IMG/VR virus record: IMGVR_UViG_3300027917_000076
Location: 1 to 42,832 of that record
Origin: a virus
Direction: 5' to 3' (one strand)
Length of the DNA: 42,832 bases
Both the position numbers and the translations under genes were made by a program. The notes below the pieces were generated by a model. That model was not told the origin of the DNA and made no database searches. It worked only from the letters and a program-made list of their open reading frames with translations. How positions within the stretch are numbered: the stretch's first letter is position 1; every line of letters begins with the position of its first letter. This document shows positions 1 to 6,564 of the stretch, in pieces.

Positions 1-15
1 GTTTTGTTTCGCGCC
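1..15. repeat. 15-bp terminal direct repeat, left copy
   Basis: The first 15 bases (GTTTTGTTTCGCGCC) are identical to 42817-42831 near the right end. After the repeat the left copy continues with C, whereas the right copy is followed by a single A and the window ends. This fits a circular genome opened at this point with a short assembly overlap, or a genuine short direct repeat flanking the element. The identity is seen directly; the interpretation is inference. Confidence 0.75.
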
Positions 16-168
16 CTCGCGCTTCTCGCTGTCACACTGTAATTTTACAGTGGTACTGTATTCGACGACTGACAATTTTTGTCACCCCTTACGCTCGAAA
101 CATTTTTTATCAATGTCACAGTATTTATTTATGTTGGCGGCCGCGCCAATACGTGGTATTTGCCGAAA
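16..168. promoter_or_regulatory. Non-coding palindromic region upstream of the terminase genes
   Basis: No convincing gene is present. The stretch holds two clean inverted repeats. At 35-52, CACTGTAA and TTACAGTG are separated by TT. At 70-84, TGACAA and TTGTCA are separated by TTT. Together with the inverted repeats at 42686-42788 (adjacent if the genome is circular) they form a cluster just ahead of the terminase genes. This is a plausible place for a packaging (cos/pac) site bound by the small terminase, or for control of the late operon. I see no good sigma70 promoter here. Confidence 0.5.
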
Positions 169-840
169 ATGTCGAAATTCGTCTCGGTCCGTGAATTTGC
201 CAAGATCTGCGGTTTTGCTCACCCGTCGTATGCGAGCCGCGCCAAATCTAACTTCCCAAACGCCGTCGACGAGCACGGCAAAATCGACATCGAGCACCCC
301 GAGGCGATAGCGTTTGTCGAGCAACGGATTTTAGAGGGCGGATATGCCGACTATTTGCCCGGCGAAAAATTGACGGCGGGCAAAGCCGCCCAAACGCGGG
401 CCATCAAATTGCGAGCCGCGCCGCCCGTGCAGCAAGATCCGATGTCGCTTATCCCGTCGGATATTCGGGACCATGCCGACAAAACGCTCCGTGAGCTCGC
501 GGCGATGTTTGGCTCCGATGTCCGTTTTGTCGATTGGTTAAAGGCGCTCCGTGAGATCGAAATCGTCCACGAAAAGCGGCTCAAAAACGCACGACTCGAA
601 AGTCAACTTGTATCCCGTGACCTTGTGAAACGAGGGGTTGTCGACGCTCTTGACGCGGCGTTTCGCCAAATGTTGACCGACGGCCCGCCGACTATTACGC
701 GGCGCCTGTACGCCAAAGCAAAAGCAGGGCGGCCCGCAACCGATGGCGAAGAATTTGTCCGGGAACAAATCGGGACGTATCTCGAGGGCGTCAAAGACGC
801 TTTAAAGCGGGGTTTGCGAGCCGCCGCCCGTGCGAAATGA
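169..840 (+). CDS. terS: Terminase small subunit (Nu1-like)
   Basis: This 223-residue protein lies directly upstream of the large terminase, where phages encode the DNA-recognition subunit. The N-terminal 60 residues (starting MSKFVSVREFAKICGF) look like a Nu1-type winged helix: a short helix-turn-helix followed by a segment matching 'HGKIDIEHPEAIAFV', typical of phage DNA-packaging Nu1 homologues. The C-terminal half is charged and helical, as expected for oligomerisation and contact with the large subunit. An in-frame TTG at 79 would give a longer form, but I chose ATG 169 because the protein after it starts like the family. There is no obvious Shine-Dalgarno for either start. The role is inferred from position and N-terminal likeness, so the subfamily is less certain than the role. 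Confidence 0.72.
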   Translation: MSKFVSVREFAKICGFAHPSYASRAKSNFPNAVDEHGKIDIEHPEAIAFVEQRILEGGYADYLPGEKLTAGKAAQTRAIKLRAAPPVQQDPMSLIPSDIRDHADKTLRELAAMFGSDVRFVDWLKALREIEIVHEKRLKNARLESQLVSRDLVKRGVVDALDAAFRQMLTDGPPTITRRLYAKAKAGRPATDGEEFVREQIGTYLEGVKDALKRGLRAAARAK

Positions 841-841
841 T

Positions 842-2839
842 ATGATAAAGACTTCGGGCACAAACGTCGAGCTCGACCCGGCGCTCATCGGCGTCGAGTG
901 GCTCGCCGGGTGCGTCGAAAAGTTGTGTGACCATATTGTTTACGAGTCGCCCTCGACGTTTTCGGAAAAATATCGGTATTTGGGCGCGAGCGTCTCGCCA
1001 TTGCCCGGGCCGATGTCGTTTCGTATCAATCCTTATATGCGCGAGATCGTCGATTGTTTCGATATGCGGTCGCCGTTTCGCGAGGTCAATCTTAAAAAAG
1101 GCGTTCAAGTCACTTACACGACCGCCCTCGAGACCGTTTTATTTTACGTCGCGTTTTTCCGAAAAATCGTTTCGGCGATGTACGTCACGGCCGATAATGA
1201 ACTGGCCGCGACTCGTATCGAAAACAATTTTATCCCCATGATTCAGGATTCGATTTTTCGATATAAAATCATGAGTCGCGACTTGTCGAGCACCCGGAAA
1301 ACCGGGCAAACCAAAAAGCAGATACAATGGGAGGGCGGCGGATATTTGATTCCGGCCGGTGCGAAAAACCCCGCCAAAGCCCGTCAAATTGCTATTCTAG
1401 CGATGCTCATGGACGAGATCGACGGGTGGCCCGATACCATCGGCAAGGATGGCGACCCGGTCCAATTGTTTACCGACCGCGTTTCGTCGTTTTGGTCGTC
1501 GGGCGGTAAGATTTTGAGGGGGTCGACCCCGTTGATAAAGGGCTCGAGCAAAATCGAAAAGGAGTATTTGCGAGGCGACCAAAGGAAATACCTTGTTTGT
1601 TGTCGGCATTGCAACGCCTCACAGGAACTTAGATGGGATGGCCGCAACAAAGAGACCGAGCAAAAATACGGGTTCAATTGGGATCTCGACGACGGTCAAT
1701 TGGTGCTCGACTCTGTCCGATATGAATGCCGCGAGTGCGGTCACGCCCATTACGAGCACGACAAAGAGGTTCTACTTGACCCCGACGAGGGCGCTCGATG
1801 GGAACCGACGGCGCGCCCTGTCGACCCGCTTGTACGCTCATACCATTTGCCCGCGTTTTATTCGCCCGTCGGGTTGCAACCGTGGTCGAAAAACGTTTCG
1901 CTTTATCTCGAGGCGTTTGACCCGGTCGAGCGGCGGGTCAAAGACGCAAACAAAATGCAAATTTTTTATAACAATGTTCTCGCCGAGCCGTGGGAAATAC
2001 TCGGGGACAAAATCCGGTTCCGTTTCGTGTCGGGTCACAGGCGGGCCGTGTATCGCCTCGGCGAGATCCCTAATAAATGGGCGGTCGAGTACGCCGGGGG
2101 CCCCGTGCTTTTGCTCACGTGTACCGTCGACGTCCACAAAGAGTTCTTAGCCGTTGCGGTCTGGGGTTGGGCTCGCGACATGCGGTCGTTTTTGGTCGAA
2201 TATCGCCACCTCGAGGCGGACAATTGCGAGGACGAGAGCTCGCCGGTATGGGAACAACTGCGCGAGATAATCGAAGAATACGAAATCACGGCCGACGACG
2301 GCAAGACGTATAGCGTGGCTTTGACGCTCATCGACGCCGGTTTCGCAAACGCGACGGTCACCTCGTTTGCGGCGCAATGGGCGAGCGGGGTTTTTCCGAT
2401 TTTAGGGCGAGACCGTACCGCCCGGATGCAAAAAATACAGGAATTTCGGGAATTCAAAACACAAGCGGGATACACGGGTTTTAAAATTTTGGTCGACCAT
2501 TACAAAGACCGAATGGCGCCGGTTTTGCGGCGTGATTGGAGTGAGGAAAGGGGCGAGCAAAAACCCTACCATTTCAACGCACCCATTGACATATCTGATA
2601 AGGCGTTAAAGGAGCTCACCAAAGAGGCGAAGCGCGAAAAAATTGACGAGCGAGGAAATCGGATTATGTATTGGTATCGCCCCGGAAACGCCCGAAACGA
2701 ATTATGGGATCTGCTCGTTTATGGGCAGGCGTCCGTCGAAATTATCGCGTGGTCGATTTGCACCCAACAATTCGGGCTTGAAACGATTGATTGGTCGGAT
2801 TTTTGGAATTATTTGGAACAAGGTCAATTTTTTTCTTGA
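842..2839 (+). CDS. terL: Terminase large subunit, GpA family
   Basis: The 665-residue packaging motor pumps DNA into the procapsid and cuts the concatemer. It has the features of the lambda GpA family (Terminase_GpA). The N-terminal ATPase region has a degenerate Walker A zone (KKGVQVTYTT), a Walker B 'LMDEIDGW' with Asp191-Glu192, and the family signature 'STPL..GSSKIEKEYLRGDQRKY' followed by a CxxC/HC metal-like pair. The C-terminal nuclease half carries acidic clusters ('TVDVHKE' and 'LIDAGFAN'). Start ATG 842 lies one base beyond the terS stop; GTG 830 in frame is less likely because it would overlap. Length is close to lambda gpA (641). GpA-type motors usually go with cos packaging, so a cos-like site near the ends is expected. 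Confidence 0.93.
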   Translation: MIKTSGTNVELDPALIGVEWLAGCVEKLCDHIVYESPSTFSEKYRYLGASVSPLPGPMSFRINPYMREIVDCFDMRSPFREVNLKKGVQVTYTTALETVLFYVAFFRKIVSAMYVTADNELAATRIENNFIPMIQDSIFRYKIMSRDLSSTRKTGQTKKQIQWEGGGYLIPAGAKNPAKARQIAILAMLMDEIDGWPDTIGKDGDPVQLFTDRVSSFWSSGGKILRGSTPLIKGSSKIEKEYLRGDQRKYLVCCRHCNASQELRWDGRNKETEQKYGFNWDLDDGQLVLDSVRYECRECGHAHYEHDKEVLLDPDEGARWEPTARPVDPLVRSYHLPAFYSPVGLQPWSKNVSLYLEAFDPVERRVKDANKMQIFYNNVLAEPWEILGDKIRFRFVSGHRRAVYRLGEIPNKWAVEYAGGPVLLLTCTVDVHKEFLAVAVWGWARDMRSFLVEYRHLEADNCEDESSPVWEQLREIIEEYEITADDGKTYSVALTLIDAGFANATVTSFAAQWASGVFPILGRDRTARMQKIQEFREFKTQAGYTGFKILVDHYKDRMAPVLRRDWSEERGEQKPYHFNAPIDISDKALKELTKEAKREKIDERGNRIMYWYRPGNARNELWDLLVYGQASVEIIAWSICTQQFGLETIDWSDFWNYLEQGQFFS

Positions 2840-2898
2840 ATGTAATACCTTTTTCGCGATAGGACGGGAACAAGTGGAAAATTTTTGCAGGGTTGTAA

Positions 2899-3159
2899 AT
2901 GGACGATACCTTTTTACAGGCTCGGATCGACAAATGCAAGGAGCTCATCGTTGCGATTGAGACGCTCATCGAGACACTTCTAACCGCCGACGACGGCGAC
3001 CAAAAATCCTACACGTTGAATACCGGTCAATCCGTTTTGACCGTCACAAAACAGTCGATCCCCATGCTCGAGGATATGTTGACCAAAATGGAAAACCGTT
3101 GCGCGACGCTTTGCGCAAGGCGCAACGGCGCGACGACGAGGGTGACGCCCGGATGGTAG
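2899..3159 (+). CDS. gpW-like small head-tail connector protein
   Basis: This 86-residue protein sits between terminase and portal, the place of lambda gpW. It begins with a helix (DDTFLQARIDKCKELIVAIETLIETLL), followed by a short beta hairpin (YTLNTGQSVLTVTKQS) and another helix (IPMLEDMLTKMENRCATL). This helix-hairpin-helix order resembles gpW and the small proteins encoded before GpB portals. A short AGGG lies upstream of ATG 2899. The stop overlaps the portal start (ATGGTAG), implying coupled translation. The intergenic stretch 2840-2898 holds only the ribosome-binding region. The assignment rests on size, order and predicted secondary structure. Confidence 0.55.
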   Translation: MDDTFLQARIDKCKELIVAIETLIETLLTADDGDQKSYTLNTGQSVLTVTKQSIPMLEDMLTKMENRCATLCARRNGATTRVTPGW

Positions 3160-4721
3160 ATTTTAACGCAATAGAGCCCCACCCCGTCGACCTCGATTTC
3201 GAGCCCGACACGCCCGCCGCCTCGACTGGTTACGTGCAACCCTATACAAACTATCGTGCTTGGGATGGCGAGAAATTCCCGACCGGTTTCGGGGCGACAA
3301 ACGTTTTCCAAACGGACTACTGGCAATTACGCGAACGGTCGGCGCAACTATTCACCGAGAATTTATACGCTCGAGGTTTGATTCGGCGACTCGTGACCAA
3401 CATTATTACGACCGGTTTGTCGCTCGAGGCGATGCCCGACGAGCGTATTTTGGGGATCCCGGCTGATTCGCTTAATGACTGGCAAGATCTTGTCGAGTCG
3501 AGGCACAATATCTGGTCGATAAATCCGCAAGCTTGTGATTTTTATGGTCGGTCGACGTATGCCGAGATCCAAAAAGAAATTTATCGCGAGGCGTTAATCG
3601 AGGGCGACGTTTTAATTGTCCTGCATATCGACCCCGTGACGGGGTACCCAAAAATACAGGTAATTAAGGGCTCACACGTCGCGACGCCCGTGGGCAATAC
3701 GAACGAAAACGTCGAGTATGGCGTTGAAATTGACGAGAGCGGCCGTCACGTGGCTTTTCACGTCACGCAGGACGACGGGTCAAGTGTACGCGTGCCCGCC
3801 TTTGGGGCGCTATCAGGGCGCCGTGTAGCGTGGCTTTTTTACGGTACGGACCGACGGATCGGCGATGTCCGTGGTCAACCTGCCCTTTCGCTTTTGTTGC
3901 AATCCCTAAAAGAGCTCGACCGGTATCGAGACGCGGCGATCCGAAAAGCCGTGGTAAACAGCGTTATCGCGATGTTTATCAAAAAAGACGAGGAAAAAAT
4001 GGGTACTTTGCCCGTCACGGGCGGCGCCGTCCGGCGTGGCGTGGCGGTCGACTCGAGCACCCAAGCGAGCTCACCGCGTCGATTTCGCATCGAGGAATAC
4101 GTCCCTGGCGCCGTAATGGAGGAATTGCAAGTAGGCGAGACGCCCGTGCCGCATTCGACGGCAGGGACCGACGTCAATTTCGCGGCGTTCGAGTCGGCCA
4201 TGCTCGCCGCGTTCGCTTGGGCAAATGAGATCCCGCCTGAAATATTGATTCTCGCTTTTACAAACAATTACAGCGCGAGCCAGGCGGCAATAAACGAGTT
4301 TAAAATTTATCAAAATACCGAGCGGGGCAGGGTCGGCGATGGCGTTTGCCAGCCGATACACGTCGAGCACTTTACCAGCGAAGTAATGCAAGGCAAAATT
4401 TCGGCCCCGGGCTTTTTGGAGTCGCGGACCGACCCGCGCAAATTCGACATTTTTGGCGCTTGGGTCGCGGGCGACTGGAGCGGGGCGATCAAACCGGCGA
4501 CGGATACACTCAAACAAGCAAACGGATATTCGAAAATGGTGCGCGAGGCGTGGACGACAAACGAGCGCACGTCGCGTGAGATTACCGGTACGAAATTTCG
4601 CCGAAACGTCCAAAAACTAAAACGCGAAAACGAGCTTAAGGCCGAGGCGTTTAAACCGCTCGTCGACCTGCAAAGTCAATTGTCGGGGCTCGAGCAAACG
4701 ATACAAGGGGCGACGGAATGA
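3153..4721 (+). CDS. Portal protein, lambda GpB family
   Basis: The 522-residue portal forms the dodecameric DNA channel at the capsid vertex. The sequence shows the family pattern: an N-terminal region around 'LYARGLIRRLVTNIITTGLSLEA', a central 'REALIEGDVLIVLHIDP' strand pair, and the C-terminal signature 'DTDVNFAAFESAMLAAFAWANEIPPEILILAFTNN' (cited in parts), equivalent to 'NFAAFV...LGVPYE.L..D.S..NYSSARA' in GpB portals. A charged helical tail (residues about 480-522) follows. I chose ATG 3153, which overlaps the upstream stop. An in-frame TTG at 3099 would add 18 residues but overlap far more. The downstream gene overlaps by ATGA. Confidence 0.9.
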   Translation: MVDFNAIEPHPVDLDFEPDTPAASTGYVQPYTNYRAWDGEKFPTGFGATNVFQTDYWQLRERSAQLFTENLYARGLIRRLVTNIITTGLSLEAMPDERILGIPADSLNDWQDLVESRHNIWSINPQACDFYGRSTYAEIQKEIYREALIEGDVLIVLHIDPVTGYPKIQVIKGSHVATPVGNTNENVEYGVEIDESGRHVAFHVTQDDGSSVRVPAFGALSGRRVAWLFYGTDRRIGDVRGQPALSLLLQSLKELDRYRDAAIRKAVVNSVIAMFIKKDEEKMGTLPVTGGAVRRGVAVDSSTQASSPRRFRIEEYVPGAVMEELQVGETPVPHSTAGTDVNFAAFESAMLAAFAWANEIPPEILILAFTNNYSASQAAINEFKIYQNTERGRVGDGVCQPIHVEHFTSEVMQGKISAPGFLESRTDPRKFDIFGAWVAGDWSGAIKPATDTLKQANGYSKMVREAWTTNERTSREITGTKFRRNVQKLKRENELKAEAFKPLVDLQSQLSGLEQTIQGATE

Positions 4722-4984
4722 CTACAACGCCGACGGCCGTACCGATACCGGCCGATACGTGGACAAAGGTTTTAACGGCCGTTCAGGACGGCATGGTGTG
4801 GGTTGGCGATACCGACCCCGTATATTTTCACCAAACGGTCGCCACGGGCGGCGCGGCTCCCTCGGGGCTCGACACGGCGGCGGTTTTACCGTTGCCCGGT
4901 TTGCCCGTTTCGTCGTCGTTTGTGTGTGACGTTTACGTTTATGCCGTGGGGCAGGCGGGAAAGGTTACGGTGTCCGCGCCATGA
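4718..4984 (+). CDS. Small beta-rich virion-type protein
   Basis: The protein has 88 residues and starts at ATGA overlapping the portal stop. The composition is rich in Thr, Val, Ala and Pro, with no charged helices. The C-terminal part alternates hydrophobic residues (VCDVYVYAVGQAGKVTVS), as in small jelly-roll or immunoglobulin-like virion proteins. It overlaps the next gene by ATGA, so it is translationally coupled in the head operon. The sequence gives no specific family. A capsid-surface or fibre-base role is an inference from position. Confidence 0.6.
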   Translation: MTTTPTAVPIPADTWTKVLTAVQDGMVWVGDTDPVYFHQTVATGGAAPSGLDTAAVLPLPGLPVSSSFVCDVYVYAVGQAGKVTVSAP

Positions 4985-5469
4985 GCGCCGAATTTCAAAG
5001 TAACTATGGCATGGTAATCGGCGATCAATTGCCCGGGTCGCGCAATTCGGCGGCGTATTCGCCGAGCTCGAGCGCCGAGCGGACCGAGCGAACAAACCCC
5101 GATTTCGGTCACTGGCAACCCGATATCGTGTTCGATGAAACAAATATGACCGACGGCGTTTATGACATTTATGTTTCGATGGACACTTTCCGAAAGTTGT
5201 ACTTACAGCTTGTTTTGGATGGCGGTTCGGGGACGGTCACGGTCGTTTTGGAGGCGACGGCGCAATTCACCGACGGCGACCCGAGCGCCCTTGATTATGA
5301 TGACGTCGGGCTCGAGGTTTTCGGCTCGGCGACGTTTACCGCGTCGGATTTTTTGGGCGACAATTTGGAAAAATTGGCGGGCGCGACTTGGGTGCATATC
5401 GAAATAACCGCGTCGACGGGTGGGGCAAATGACGCTGACGCCCGAGTCGATACATATAGGCTTTACTAG
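4981..5469 (+). CDS. Beta-rich virion-type protein of the head operon
   Basis: The protein has 162 residues. After a polar N-terminus there is a beta-sandwich-like pattern with aspartate-rich turns: 'GVYDIYVSMDTFRKLYLQLV', then 'GSGTVTVVLEAT', then 'TWVHIEITASTGG', ending 'DARVDTYRLY'. Similar folds occur in carbohydrate-binding or decoration modules of virions. It is coupled on both sides: ATGA overlap upstream, and its TAG stop shares one base with the GTG start downstream. I do not recognise a named family. A structural role is inferred from the operon. Confidence 0.6.
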   Translation: MSAEFQSNYGMVIGDQLPGSRNSAAYSPSSSAERTERTNPDFGHWQPDIVFDETNMTDGVYDIYVSMDTFRKLYLQLVLDGGSGTVTVVLEATAQFTDGDPSALDYDDVGLEVFGSATFTASDFLGDNLEKLAGATWVHIEITASTGGANDADARVDTYRLY

Positions 5470-6254
5470 TGGCCCGGTTTTCGGTCATATCGCCGGTCGA
5501 GTCAAACGGCGGGGTGCCTGTCAACGTACAAGATCAAACAACCCGTATTTTGGATCTCTATTTTCTCAAAGTCGACCCGGCGTCTTTTACGACACTATCG
5601 GCCGACGCGGCACCGAATGACCGAACCGTGACATTGACCTCGACGACCGGATTTGTGGACGGGTCTATGATAGGTTTATCGACGGCCACGGAACCGAAAT
5701 TTTATTTCGGGATCCAATTGGGTGCCCCGGTCGGGAACGTAATCACACTTGATACGCCGCTCGACGACTATTATTTTACGGGAACAAACGCCTTTTCGAC
5801 GTCATTTGGTCTCAATGTAAACGGCGACGTCACGCCCCAAATATTTCAGATCGGGCCGGTAGGGGCGAAGACGGGTTTGGAGGTCGATCTGACCCGTGTT
5901 ATGGGATACATGGAGCACGCGTCGGCCATGGATGACAGCAAATTCGGGGGGCGTGCCGCGTTGACAAAAGGGATCGTTTTACGTCGAAAGTATAACGGCA
6001 CCTATCAAAGTATATGGAACGCCAAAACGAACGGCGAAATGTCTTTGATTTGCGCGAGCGATTTTTTCTACACGTCAAAGGCCCCGGCCGGTTTCAACGG
6101 CGCCCGGTTTCGGAATACTTTCGGCGGTCAAGAGAAACATGGGGTTGTCGTCCGTTTGGCACCTACCGAAACACTAGAACTAGTTATTCAGGACGATCTA
6201 ACGTCGTTTAACCGTTTTAATATGATGGCTCAAGGCCATTTTACACAGAATTAA
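5469..6254 (+). CDS. Conserved-looking phage structural protein
   Basis: The protein has 261 residues and starts at GTG 5469, overlapping the upstream TAG by one base. The N-terminus describes a beta domain ('ARFSVISPVESNGGVPVNVQ'). In the centre lies a 'TTGFVDGSMIGL' turn typical of coat or fibre-like virion proteins. The C-terminal third ends in 'LELVIQDDLTSFNRF' followed by 'NMMAQGHF'. There is no signal peptide or transmembrane segment. The 'IQDDLT..(F/T)xFxMMAQGH' ending recalls proteins found near adhesion modules in other phages, but I cannot name the family. With its two small upstream partners it probably belongs to one assembly. Confidence 0.6.
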   Translation: MARFSVISPVESNGGVPVNVQDQTTRILDLYFLKVDPASFTTLSADAAPNDRTVTLTSTTGFVDGSMIGLSTATEPKFYFGIQLGAPVGNVITLDTPLDDYYFTGTNAFSTSFGLNVNGDVTPQIFQIGPVGAKTGLEVDLTRVMGYMEHASAMDDSKFGGRAALTKGIVLRRKYNGTYQSIWNAKTNGEMSLICASDFFYTSKAPAGFNGARFRNTFGGQEKHGVVVRLAPTETLELVIQDDLTSFNRFNMMAQGHFTQN

Positions 6255-6264
6255 AGGTGTGACC

Positions 6265-6564
6265 ATGGCGGACAGGGAAATAATTGACGCGGCGTTCGAG
6301 GCGTTGACCGAGACCGAGCTCGAGACGGCCCGCGAGGCGTCCGAGGGCGCCTCGATCTCGAATCCGATACCGTTGACGCCCGAGCTCGTTCTCGCCGTTT
6401 TGGCGGCGTTGCGGGCCGGTCAAAAGGTGCCCGAAATCAAACGCTCGGTTTATGTCGAGGGTAGAAGGGGCGAAAAGTTAAAAATGACCCGCGCGCAAGT
6501 GCAAGAAATCGCCGACCGGCGAAGATATTACTATTTGCGCGCGAAAGGGGCCCTAGTCGAGTAA
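6265..6564 (+). CDS. Small helical protein of unknown function
   Basis: The protein has 99 residues, starting at ATG 6265 with AAAGGTG as ribosome-binding site just upstream; an in-frame GTG at 6259 lies inside that site. It is predicted mostly helical, with an acidic N-terminal half (ADREIIDAAFEALTETELETAREAS) and a basic C-terminal half (KLKMTRAQVQEIADRRRYYYLRAKG). Placed between a structural protein and the large beta-helix protein, it could be a small chaperone or adaptor for the following proteins. That is inference; no family is recognised. Confidence 0.6.
   Translation: MADREIIDAAFEALTETELETAREASEGASISNPIPLTPELVLAVLAALRAGQKVPEIKRSVYVEGRRGEKLKMTRAQVQEIADRRRYYYLRAKGALVE

Noticed and set aside
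35-52. CTGT-AATTTT-ACAG looks like a LexA SOS box
   Set aside because: Spacing between CTGT and ACAG is six bases, not the eight of the E. coli LexA box, and it belongs to a longer palindrome.
2842-2848. GTAATAC after the large terminase gene
   Set aside because: A single 7-mer expected a few times by chance in 43 kb; no promoter is next to it.
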